Positions 1 through 6,459 of a stretch of DNA of 11,930 nt are shown here, piece by piece. The DNA comes from an uncultured Clostridia bacterium (GTDB lineage: Bacteria > Bacillota > Clostridia > Christensenellales > Borkfalkiaceae). The stretch is from NCBI GenBank assembly GCA_947090365.1, contig CAMUNT010000022.1, positions 1 to 11,930 on the forward strand, in the 5' to 3' direction. The number at the start of each line of letters is the position of its first letter. The first letter of the stretch is position 1. The notes below the pieces were generated by a model. That model had not been told where the DNA came from. It did no database searches and saw only the letters and a list, made by a program, of their open reading frames with translations. The position numbers were made by a program, and so were the translations under genes.

Positions 1-32
1 ATCTATTACAATCGCTTTAAAGGATAAGTATT

Positions 33-257
33 ATGTCAAAGAAAGGTGAATTAAAAAAAGCAATCGCGGAGAGCGAAAGAACTTTGGAAGATTTAGAGCA
101 GAAGCGTATTCGTTCGCAGTCGGCTCTGCTTTATGCAAACATAAATCATTTAGATCCCCCCGAAGCTGATAAAGAGATCTTTAATCTCTATACACAGTTA
201 ATCGACTTGGAGCGCAAGCATCTTAACAATCTTAAAGAAGAGTTGGATAAGCTTTAA
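33..257 (+). CDS. Small charged coiled-coil-like protein, function unknown
   Basis: I do not recognise this 74-residue protein. It is rich in Lys, Glu and Leu. An N-terminal segment (about residues 5-32) and a C-terminal one (about 43-74) look strongly helical, with spaced Leu/Ile. They are split by a short HLDPPEADKE stretch whose two prolines could form a turn, giving a helical hairpin. There is no signal peptide, membrane segment or cysteine. The ATG is preceded by a purine-rich AAAGGA ribosome-binding site near positions 19-24, and the gene ends just before a strong intrinsic terminator, so it looks like a real, expressed gene. It may be the last gene of an operon that begins outside the window. 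A cytosolic scaffold or regulatory role is possible, but nothing here shows it. Confidence 0.6.
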   Translation: MSKKGELKKAIAESERTLEDLEQKRIRSQSALLYANINHLDPPEADKEIFNLYTQLIDLERKHLNNLKEELDKL

Positions 258-302
258 GATATTTTATCGGTGAATTATAATTCGCGGACAAACAATTAAT
301 AG

Positions 303-334
303 AAAAAAGTGCGACTTTTCGTCGCACTTTTTTA
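303..334 (+). terminator. Intrinsic terminator after the small coiled-coil gene (probably bidirectional)
   Basis: A perfect 13-bp stem (303-315 with 321-333) closes a 5-nt TTTTC loop. The right arm ends in a run of six T. The left arm starts with six A, so the hairpin also has a T run when read on the minus strand and could back up leuS termination. A further 9-bp inverted pair (AACAATTAA at 291-299, TTAATTGTT at 339-347) encloses the hairpin. Confidence 0.88.
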
Positions 335-375
335 ACATTTAATTGTTATTTGAAGCAAATTGTTTCTTAATAGTA

Positions 376-410
376 TAAATGCGCCCGGACAAATCGTCCG
401 GGCGCATTTA
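376..410 (-). terminator. GC-rich terminator hairpin after leuS
   Basis: A perfect 15-bp stem (376-390 with 396-410) closes a 5-nt AAATC loop. The core is GCGCCCGGAC/GTCCGGGCGC. It starts 3 bases beyond the leuS stop. On the minus strand the stem is followed by a T-containing but not pure-T tail (TACTATTAAG). Together with the hairpin at 303-333 it separates two convergent genes. Confidence 0.75.
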
Positions 411-413
411 CTC

Positions 414-2822
414 TTAAATGATTATATTTATCAGTCGTTTGGGAACTAAAATAAACTTTTTTATCTGTTTGCCGTCGATTAACGGTGCGATTGTTTCGTC
501 TGCTATTACAAGTGCTTCTATTTCGTTTGCGGGCATATCAGCGGGAACGGTAATCTTCGTTTTAATTTTGCTGTTGACCTGAACGGCGTATTCAAAGGTA
601 GCTTCACCGCATTTCGACTCGTCAAACACAGGCCAGGTTTCATAGGCAATAGTTCCTTTGTGCCCTAAAACCGTATTCCAGATTTCTTCGGTAATAAAGG
701 GGATAACAGGGTTCAAAAGTTTAATAAGTCCTTCGGCGTATTCTTTCGGGAATGAATTTCCTTCGCCTATTTCTTTATATATCGCGTTGACAAAAATCAT
801 CATCTGCGAAATGGCCGTATTTATCTTCATTGCCTCGTAGTCTTCACCGACCTTTTTAACCGTCTGATTGTAAATTTTATCAAGATTGCGGTTGGGTGCT
901 GGGGATATTGCGTCAAGGTCGAAATAAAGTCTGTGAATTCTGTCGATGAATTTTTTAACGCCCTCTATATTCGCCGTATTCCAGGGCTTCGTATCTGAAA
1001 CGGGACCCATAAACATTTCGTACATTCTGAGAACGTCTGCGCCGTATTCGGCAACTATGTCGTTCGGGTTTACGACGTTTCCGAGACTTTTTGACATTTT
1101 GTTTCCGTCCTCGCCGAGTATAAGGCCCTGATGGAACAGTTTTTTAAACGGCTCTTTGCAGGGGACGAGCCCCTTGTCGAACAGGAAATTGTTCCAGAAA
1201 CGCGAGTAGAGCAGATGTCCTACCAAGTGTTCCTTTCCGCCGACGTAGAAGTCAACCGGCATCCAGTACTTCAATAAATCGTAGTCGGCAAATTTATCGT
1301 TATTGTGCGGGTCGCAGTATCTTAAAAAATACCACGCAGATCCTGCCGAGCCCGGCATAGTGGTGGTTTCCCGCTTGCCTTTGACTCCGTCTACGCTTAC
1401 GTTTACCCAGTCCTTTGCGTTTTCAAGGGGCGCGGCGCCGTTGTGCGCCTTATAATCATCCATTTCGGGAAGAGTAAGGGGTAGCTCTTCGTCTGCAAGC
1501 AGTACGGTTTCACCGTTTTCAAGGTGAATTACGGGCAGCGGTTCGCCCCAGTAACGCTGGCGCGCAAATATCCACTCGCGCATTTTGTAGGTTACCGTCT
1601 TTTTACCGCAACCGTGCTTAACAAGCCAGTCAGCCATTTTGTCTATTGCCTGCTGTTTGTTCAAGCCGTTTAAAAAGTCTGAATTCACGTGCAATCCGTC
1701 CTGCGTGTAGGCTTCCTTTGAAATATCACCGCCTTCCAGTACCTGAATAATGGGAAGGGAAAACTTCTTTGCGAACTCGTAGTCGCGCGTGTCGTGCGCG
1801 GGGACCGCCATAATTGCTCCCGTTCCGTAAGAGGTGAGGACGTAGTCGGAAATATATATAGGTAATTTATTGCCGTTTACGGGGTTGAGTGCGTATGCGC
1901 CTGTGAACGCGCCCGTTTTGTCTTTATTTAAGTCGGTACGCTCTAAATCCGATTTTGACGCACAGGCCTTTTTATATGCCTGAACCTCCGAAAGCTTTGC
2001 TTTCGTCGTTATTTCGTCAACGATTTTATGCTCGGGTGCAAACACGCAGTAGGTGGCGCCGAACAGCGTATCGCAACGGGTTGTAAAAACGGTAAATTCT
2101 TTATCCGTTCCGTCGACTTTGAAAATTACGTTTGCGCCTTCGGATTTTCCTATCCAGTTTCTCTGCGCAACCTTCGAAGCCTCGGGCCAGTCAAGTTCGT
2201 CAAGTCCTTCTAAAAGTCTTTCGGCGTACTTGTTTATATCTATTACCCATTGCTTCATATTTTTGCGTACGACCGGATAGCCTCCGCGTTCGCTTTTGCC
2301 GTCGACGATTTCGTCGTTGGCAAGCACTGTCCCGAGTTCTTCGCACCAGTTAACGGGCGTTTCCACGTAGCGGGCAAGTCCTTCCTTGCAAAGCTGTTTG
2401 AATATCCACTGCGTCCACTTATAGTAGGAGGGGTCACAGGTGGAAATAGTATTGTCCCAGTCGTAGGAGAGTCCGAGCATTTTCAGTTGGCTCGTAAATG
2501 TTTCTATATTTTTCTGTGTAAAACCGTCGGGATTGTGTCCCGTATTAATGGCGTACTGCTCCGCAGGCAGACCGAAGCTGTCAAAGCCCATAGGATGCAG
2601 TACGTTAAATCCCTGCATTCTTTTCATTCGGGCAAGTATATCTGTTGCGGTGTAGCCCTCGGGGTGTCCCACGTGTAGACCGGCGCCCGAGGGGTAAGGG
2701 AACATATCAAGCACGTAATATTTGGGTTTGGAAAAATCGTGCAGATTTGTGCGGAACGTCTTGTTTTCGTCCCAGAATTTTGACCATTTCTTTTCAATTT
2801 CGTTAAAATCAGTGTATGCCAT
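414..2822 (-). CDS. leuS: Leucine--tRNA ligase (class I)
   Basis: Charges tRNA-Leu with leucine in the cytosol. The protein is 802 residues, close to the usual bacterial length. Visible landmarks are the HIGH-type signature HVGH (residues 50-53) inside PYPSGAGLHVGH, the HPMGFDSFGLPAEQYA block (about 76-91), the inserted editing domain with TVFTTRCDTLFGATY (about 244-258) and AHDTRDYEFA (about 342-351), the RQRYWGEPLP return to the catalytic core (421-430), and the KMSKS loop (575-579). An anticodon-binding domain follows and the C-terminus is of the usual ILVPKRLINII type. The frame is open further upstream to 2891, but I chose the ATG at 2820-2822. The protein then begins MAYTDFNEIEKKW as in the family, and a GAGAGG site lies 6 nt upstream. 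The upstream extension would also cross the promoter. It is monocistronic, divergent from thrS, and lacks a T-box. Confidence 0.97.
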   Translation of the reverse strand: MAYTDFNEIEKKWSKFWDENKTFRTNLHDFSKPKYYVLDMFPYPSGAGLHVGHPEGYTATDILARMKRMQGFNVLHPMGFDSFGLPAEQYAINTGHNPDGFTQKNIETFTSQLKMLGLSYDWDNTISTCDPSYYKWTQWIFKQLCKEGLARYVETPVNWCEELGTVLANDEIVDGKSERGGYPVVRKNMKQWVIDINKYAERLLEGLDELDWPEASKVAQRNWIGKSEGANVIFKVDGTDKEFTVFTTRCDTLFGATYCVFAPEHKIVDEITTKAKLSEVQAYKKACASKSDLERTDLNKDKTGAFTGAYALNPVNGNKLPIYISDYVLTSYGTGAIMAVPAHDTRDYEFAKKFSLPIIQVLEGGDISKEAYTQDGLHVNSDFLNGLNKQQAIDKMADWLVKHGCGKKTVTYKMREWIFARQRYWGEPLPVIHLENGETVLLADEELPLTLPEMDDYKAHNGAAPLENAKDWVNVSVDGVKGKRETTTMPGSAGSAWYFLRYCDPHNNDKFADYDLLKYWMPVDFYVGGKEHLVGHLLYSRFWNNFLFDKGLVPCKEPFKKLFHQGLILGEDGNKMSKSLGNVVNPNDIVAEYGADVLRMYEMFMGPVSDTKPWNTANIEGVKKFIDRIHRLYFDLDAISPAPNRNLDKIYNQTVKKVGEDYEAMKINTAISQMMIFVNAIYKEIGEGNSFPKEYAEGLIKLLNPVIPFITEEIWNTVLGHKGTIAYETWPVFDESKCGEATFEYAVQVNSKIKTKITVPADMPANEIEALVIADETIAPLIDGKQIKKFILVPKRLINIII

Positions 2823-2833
2823 AAATTTCCTCT

Positions 2834-2869
2834 CTCTAAGATTATACCTTTTAAATTGAAAATTGGCAA
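2834..2869 (-). promoter_or_regulatory. leuS promoter
   Basis: On the minus strand, TTGCCA (2869-2864) and a perfect TATAAT (2846-2841) are separated by exactly 17 bp. Transcription would start near 2834, leaving an unusually short leader of about 12 nt that still includes most of the GAGAGG ribosome-binding site. There is no room for a leader riboswitch. Confidence 0.72.
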
Positions 2870-2877
2870 TTAAATTA

Positions 2878-2913
2878 TTGACAAACGACAATTATTGTAC
2901 TAAAATATTTATA
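2878..2913 (+). promoter_or_regulatory. thrS promoter
   Basis: Perfect TTGACA (2878-2883) and TAAAAT (2901-2906) are separated by 17 bp, and transcription would start near 2913, just before the T-box leader. Its -35 box lies only 8 bp from the -35 box of the oppositely directed leuS promoter (2864-2869). Confidence 0.75.
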
Positions 2914-2924
2914 AGCTTAAATTT

Positions 2925-3120
2925 AAAAGACAAGTACCGCCGAGAGGCTTTCAGAGAGTGCGGGATAGCTGTGAACCGCATAGCAGGCAGGATAACGGGA
3001 AACCACTTTTATAAGAGTTTAAGTTATTAAAAGAGGCTTATTTTTTAAGCAATTAAGGTGGAACCGCGCATAAATTGTAATTTGCGTCCTTAAGCATTGG
3101 CTTAGGGCGTCATTTTTTTT
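2925..3120 (+). promoter_or_regulatory. T-box riboswitch for threonyl-tRNA, upstream of thrS
   Basis: This leader senses uncharged tRNA-Thr and lets transcription proceed into thrS when threonyl-tRNA is scarce. The T-box core AAGGTGGAACCGCG lies at 3055-3068. The antiterminator pairs AAGG (3055-3058) with CCTT (3088-3091) and CGC (3067-3069) with GCG (3084-3086), leaving the conserved UGGAACC bulge that meets the tRNA acceptor end. Stem I carries the AGAGAG motif (2953-2958) and a TGCGG/CCGCA hairpin (2959-2963 with 2976-2980). In the specifier loop, GGGAA is followed by ACC (3002-3004), a threonine codon that fits the downstream gene. The competing terminator pairs about 3085-3095 with 3100-3109 (one bulged T, one wobble) and ends in eight T at 3113-3120. 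Motifs and gene identity agree, so I am confident of the class; the 5' boundary is approximate. Confidence 0.93.
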
Positions 3121-3144
3121 GTAAAACCGCAGGAGAATTAAATT

Positions 3145-5100
3145 ATGGAAATCAAATTGAAAAACGGAAATGCTGTATCGGTTGCCGACGGGGCGGATTG
3201 TCTGGAAGCGGCGCGCGCAATCAGCGAAGGGTTTGCCCGTTCTGCCGTCGCGGGAAAGATTAACGGAAATCTTTGCGACCTCGGCACTAAGCTTAAAGAC
3301 GGCGATATGCTCGAAATCGTTACTTTAAAGGATAAAGAGGGATTGGATGTTTACCGCCATACCTGTGCGCACGTTCTCGCACAGGCGATAAAAAATATTT
3401 ACCCTACCTGCAATCTTGCAATAGGGCCTATTATCGATAACGGCTTTTATTACGATTTCGATTTCAATACTCCCATAACACAGGACGATTTCGCCAAAAT
3501 TGAAACCGAAATGCAGAAAATTATCGATGCAAAAACACCGGTCGAGCGCTTTGAACTTCCTCGAGCGGAAGCTTTGAAGCTTATGAAAAAATATAAAGAA
3601 AAATATAAGGTCGAGCTTATAAACGATTTACCCGACGATGCGGTAATTTCGTTTTACAAGCAGGGTGCTTTTACCGACCTTTGCCGCGGACCGCACCTGC
3701 CTAATACGGGAAAAATCAAGGCCTTTAAGCTCACTTCGCTTACCGGCGCTTACTGGCGCGGAAACGAAAAAAATAAGATGCTTACACGCATTTACGGCAC
3801 TGCTTTTGAGAAAAAATCCCAGCTTGATGAATATCTCGTTGCCGTTGAAGAGGCAAAAAAACGCGATCATAACAAGCTTGGGAGGGATCTCGGTGTCTTT
3901 ATGACGTCGGACGTCGTTGGGCAGGGTTTGCCTATTTTGATGCCTAAGGGTGCGAGAATGTTGCAGATTTTAACCCGTTTTGTCGAGGATGAAGAAGAAA
4001 AGCGCGGTTTTATGATAACAAAAACACCGTATATGGCCAAGTCGGATTTGTATAAGATTTCCGGTCATTGGGCGCATTACCGCGATAAGATGTTCGTTTT
4101 GGGTGAAGTGAACGATGACGGTGAATCTCCCGTCGGTGACGAGGTAATGGCATTACGTCCTATGACCTGTCCTTTCCAGTATCAGATATTTAAAAACGGT
4201 TTGAAGTCTTACAGGGATTTGCCTTGCAGGTATTCGGAAACCGCAACGCTGTTCAGGAAAGAAGCCTCGGGCGAAATGCACGGGCTTATTAGGGTAAGAC
4301 AGTTCACTCTTTCTGACGGACACATAATTTGCACTAAGGAGCAGGTTGAGGACGAGTTTAAACGCTGTCTTGACCTTTCGTACTACATTCTCGATGCTTT
4401 GGGTATGAGAAACGACGTAAGCTTCCGTTTTTCAAAGCGCGGTAAAGCAAAATCCGATAAATATATCGACAATGACGAGGCGTGGAACAATACCGAAGCG
4501 ATGATGAAGGATATTCTCGACGATATAGGTATCGATTACGTCGAGGCGGACGACGAAGCAGCGTTCTACGGCCCGAAGCTTGATATTCAGATTAAAAACG
4601 TTCACGGCAAAGAGGATACTTTAATTACAATTCAGATTGACTTTGCCGCAGGCGAAAGCTTCGAAATGCAGTATATCGACGTTGACGGAACAAAACAGTA
4701 TCCTTACGTGGTTCATAGAAGCTCAATAGGCTGTTACGAAAGAACGCTTGCGTTCCTTATAGAAAAGTACGCGGGGGCATTCCCTATGTGGATGTGTCCT
4801 ACGCAGGTTAAAATTCTTCCTATTACGGACAGAACGCTTGATTACGCTAAGCAGGTAGCAGAGAAGCTTACGATTAACGGTATCCGTTGCGAGGTTGACA
4901 GCAGAAACGAGAAGATAGGATATAAAATACGCGAAGCAAAGCTTGATAAGGTTCCTTACGTACTTGTCGTAGGCGATAAGGAAGCGGAGGAGGGCACCGT
5001 CAACGTAAATAAGCGCGGAGTTGAAGAAAAGTGTACCGTTTCCGTCGGTGAATTTATCGATAAAGCGGTCAAAGAAGTAAACAATAAAACTATTTTTTAA
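3145..5100 (+). CDS. thrS: Threonine--tRNA ligase (class II)
   Basis: Charges tRNA-Thr with threonine and edits mischarged seryl-tRNA-Thr. The 651-residue protein has an N-terminal TGS domain (about 1-62), then the editing domain with HTCAH (H72, H76) and CRGPH (C180, H184). The class II catalytic core follows, with MTCP (C342), motif 2 arginine in TLFRKEASGEMHGLIRVRQF (R371) and DGHIICT (H393). VVHRS (H524) completes the Cys-His-His zinc set expected of ThrRS. A C-terminal anticodon-binding domain runs from about 551 to the end. The MALRPMTCPFQYQIF form differs from the MNCPGH-type sequence of E. coli ThrRS, a variant I believe occurs in other Bacillota. An AGGAGA site lies 8 nt before the ATG. 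Expression is controlled by the T-box leader. No terminator is visible between its stop and the infC promoter, so read-through into the infC leader is possible. Confidence 0.97.
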   Translation: MEIKLKNGNAVSVADGADCLEAARAISEGFARSAVAGKINGNLCDLGTKLKDGDMLEIVTLKDKEGLDVYRHTCAHVLAQAIKNIYPTCNLAIGPIIDNGFYYDFDFNTPITQDDFAKIETEMQKIIDAKTPVERFELPRAEALKLMKKYKEKYKVELINDLPDDAVISFYKQGAFTDLCRGPHLPNTGKIKAFKLTSLTGAYWRGNEKNKMLTRIYGTAFEKKSQLDEYLVAVEEAKKRDHNKLGRDLGVFMTSDVVGQGLPILMPKGARMLQILTRFVEDEEEKRGFMITKTPYMAKSDLYKISGHWAHYRDKMFVLGEVNDDGESPVGDEVMALRPMTCPFQYQIFKNGLKSYRDLPCRYSETATLFRKEASGEMHGLIRVRQFTLSDGHIICTKEQVEDEFKRCLDLSYYILDALGMRNDVSFRFSKRGKAKSDKYIDNDEAWNNTEAMMKDILDDIGIDYVEADDEAAFYGPKLDIQIKNVHGKEDTLITIQIDFAAGESFEMQYIDVDGTKQYPYVVHRSSIGCYERTLAFLIEKYAGAFPMWMCPTQVKILPITDRTLDYAKQVAEKLTINGIRCEVDSRNEKIGYKIREAKLDKVPYVLVVGDKEAEEGTVNVNKRGVEEKCTVSVGEFIDKAVKEVNNKTIF

Positions 5101-5117
5101 TTAGTCTATAAAATTGT

Positions 5118-5153
5118 TTGACATTGAAATTATTTTATCGTATTATAATATCG
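5118..5153 (+). promoter_or_regulatory. Promoter of the infC-rpmI-rplT operon
   Basis: TTGACA (5118-5123) is followed after 17 bp by TATTAT (5141-5146), inside TATTATAATA. This would start a leader of about 110 nt before the attenuator. A perfect TATAAT at 5144-5149 also exists but gives a 20-bp spacer. Confidence 0.65.
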
Positions 5154-5154
5154 T

Positions 5155-5266
5155 TAAGCAAAGGTTACCCCTTTCGCCATACGGAATACCGTAGAGGCTT
5201 GATAATGATTTTAAGGCAGAAGTCTTATATTGTTTTCGGGTAGCTTTCGCTACCCGAAAATTTTTA
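5155..5266 (+). promoter_or_regulatory. Attenuator leader of infC-rpmI-rplT, probably L20-responsive
   Basis: The region between the promoter and infC folds into several hairpins: AAAGG/CCTTT (5160-5164 with 5170-5174), and TACGG/CCGTA (5180-5184 with 5189-5193, AATA loop) closed by GCC/GGC. It ends in a strong intrinsic terminator: a 12-bp stem (5233-5244 with 5249-5260), a 4-nt loop and TTTTTATTTT. A terminator immediately before a translation operon points to attenuation. In Bacillus subtilis the same operon is controlled by L20 binding its leader and promoting termination, so L20 is the likely effector here. TACCC (5166-5170) could pair with GGGTA (5238-5242) of the terminator left arm as an antiterminator, which is my inference. 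It could also stop thrS read-through. Confidence 0.68.
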
Positions 5267-5270
5267 TTTT
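5233..5270 (+). terminator. Intrinsic terminator within the infC leader (attenuator)
   Basis: The stem TTTTCGGGTAGC (5233-5244) pairs perfectly with GCTACCCGAAAA (5249-5260) around a TTTC loop and is followed by TTTTTATTTT. It ends only a few bases before the infC ribosome-binding site. Unconditional termination here would silence IF3, L35 and L20, so it must be conditional. Confidence 0.85.
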
Positions 5271-5287
5271 AATTGAGAGGTATTGTT

Positions 5288-5800
5288 ATAAAGGACTTAT
5301 ATTCGGTTAACGAATCCATCCGCGATAAAGAGGTCAGAGTAATCGGAAGTGACGGTGAAATGATAGGAGTTATGTCAAGTCGTGAAGCTCAGCATCTTGC
5401 TGACGATGCGGGGCTTGATTTGGTGAAAATTTCACCTAACGCCAACCCGCCCGTTTGCAAGATAATGGACTATTCCAAATTCAAGTATGAGCAGGCTAAG
5501 CGCGAAAAAGAAAACCGCAGAAATCAGACCGTTATCGAAATTAAGGAAATACGCCTGTCAATGACGATAGATATCGGGGATATAGCTGTTAAAACCAAAC
5601 AGTGTGTTAAATTTCTGGAAGCCGGTAACAAGGTTAAGGTTTCTATAAGAATGAAAGGGCGTGAAAACGCACGTTCCTATCAGGGTGTAAAGGTTATGCA
5701 GGACTTTTACGCGGGCTTGGAAGGAAAAGCGGTTCAGGATAAAGCGCCGACGACGGAAGGCAGAAATATCATTATGATGCTTTCACCCGTTAAAGCCTGA
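5288..5800 (+). CDS. infC: Translation initiation factor IF-3, probable ATA start
   Basis: Binds the 30S subunit, prevents premature joining with 50S and checks start-codon/initiator-tRNA pairing. About 170 residues, the normal size. The N-terminal domain carries KDLYSVNESIRDKEVRVI and the IF3 signature VCKIMDYSKFKYEQ. A charged linker helix (AKREKENRRNQ) follows, then the C-terminal domain (IKEIRLSMTID to the GRNIIMMLSP end). The start is unusual, with no in-frame ATG or GTG near the expected N-terminus. A TTG at 5273 is in frame but overlaps the only ribosome-binding site, GAGAGG (5275-5280). The ATA at 5288 lies 7 nt after that site and gives MKDLYSVNE, matching family N-termini. An in-frame ATT (5282) is too close to it. 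Rare AUU/AUA-type starts are known for infC in other bacteria, where IF3 represses its own mRNA. An automated call may place the start at 5273. First gene of infC-rpmI-rplT. Confidence 0.93.
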   Translation: MKDLYSVNESIRDKEVRVIGSDGEMIGVMSSREAQHLADDAGLDLVKISPNANPPVCKIMDYSKFKYEQAKREKENRRNQTVIEIKEIRLSMTIDIGDIAVKTKQCVKFLEAGNKVKVSIRMKGRENARSYQGVKVMQDFYAGLEGKAVQDKAPTTEGRNIIMMLSPVKA

Positions 5801-5834
5801 AAAATTTAGAAATTATTTCATTGGAGGATAAATT

Positions 5835-6035
5835 ATGCCTAAACAGAAGTCACACAGCGGCACAAAAAAACGTTTCTGGCTCACTTCAACCGGCAAGGTA
5901 AAGAGACCTCACGGCGGTAAGAACCATAAAGCTGAAACAAAGAACAGAAAGAGAAAGAGAAATTTGCGTCAGAATACGCTTGTTTCGTCAGCACAGGAAT
6001 CAAACGTCAAAGCTATGATTCCTTATAAAGGTTAA
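5835..6035 (+). CDS. rpmI: 50S ribosomal protein L35 (bL35)
   Basis: A 66-residue, very basic component of the large ribosomal subunit. The N-terminus MPKQKSHSGTKKRF and the central KRPHGGKNHKAETKNRKRKRNLR block are typical of bL35, and the length is standard. GGAGG at 5823-5827 lies 7 nt before the ATG. It sits 34 bp after infC and 14 bp before rplT in the conserved IF3-L35-L20 order, so it is transcribed with them under the shared leader. Confidence 0.97.
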   Translation: MPKQKSHSGTKKRFWLTSTGKVKRPHGGKNHKAETKNRKRKRNLRQNTLVSSAQESNVKAMIPYKG

Positions 6036-6049
6036 GGAGGACAGAAAGT

Positions 6050-6400
6050 ATGCGTATTAAAAGAACAGTAAACGCTTTAAAGAAACGTAGAAAGATATTC
6101 CGCCTTTCCAAAGGCTATTTCGGTAATAAATCAAAATCTTACAGAATCGCCCGTCAGGCGGTTATGAAGTCGTTAAATTACGCTTATATCGGCAGAAGGC
6201 TGAGAAAGCGTGATATGCGCAGTCTTTGGATAGCGCGTATAAATGCGGCCGCAAGAATGCACGGTCTTTCATATTCTAAGTTTATGTACGGCCTCAAAAC
6301 CGCCGGTATAAACCTCAACAGAAAAGTACTTGCAGAGCTTGCCGTATCGGATGCAAATGCTTTTGCAGAGCTTGCCGAAAAAGCGAAAGCGGCACTTTAA
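6050..6400 (+). CDS. rplT: 50S ribosomal protein L20 (bL20)
   Basis: A 116-residue 23S rRNA-binding assembly protein of the large subunit. It begins with the basic extension MRIKRTVNALKKRRKIFRLSKGYFGNKSKSYRIARQAV, which threads into rRNA. The globular domain follows, with RRLRKRDMRSLWIARINAAAR and GLSYSKFMYGL as in the family. AAGGAGG at 6034-6040 precedes the ATG by 9 nt. It is the last gene of the operon and the likely autogenous regulator, acting through the leader upstream of infC. A hairpin follows the stop. Confidence 0.97.
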   Translation: MRIKRTVNALKKRRKIFRLSKGYFGNKSKSYRIARQAVMKSLNYAYIGRRLRKRDMRSLWIARINAAARMHGLSYSKFMYGLKTAGINLNRKVLAELAVSDANAFAELAEKAKAAL

Positions 6401-6402
6401 TT

Positions 6403-6448
6403 GCAATTTTATCGGTTCCTATTAATAGTATAGGAACCGAATTGCTTT
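6403..6448 (+). terminator. Hairpin after rplT, probable but weak terminator
   Basis: CGGTTCCTAT (6413-6422) pairs perfectly with ATAGGAACCG (6430-6439) around a 7-nt loop. Outer GCAATT/AATTGC arms (6403-6408, 6440-6445) extend the structure past a small bulge. The following T run is only TTTAT, so termination may be partial and the methyltransferase gene may be reached by read-through. Confidence 0.55.
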
Positions 6449-6459
6449 ATTGAACCAAT

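Noticed and set aside
272..283. 12-bp perfect palindrome GAATTATAATTC considered as an operator
   Set aside because: It is AT-rich, sits downstream of a gene and before its terminator, has no promoter next to it, and is expected by chance in such DNA.
2250..2678. 142-codon open frame on the plus strand inside leuS
   Set aside because: It is antisense to strongly conserved LeuRS sequence, has no ribosome-binding site or recognisable protein, and is a shadow frame.
2823..2891. N-terminal extension of LeuRS beginning at 2891 (23 extra residues)
   Set aside because: It would cross the predicted leuS promoter. The extra residues do not resemble LeuRS, and the ATG at 2822 has a well-placed GAGAGG and gives the family N-terminus.
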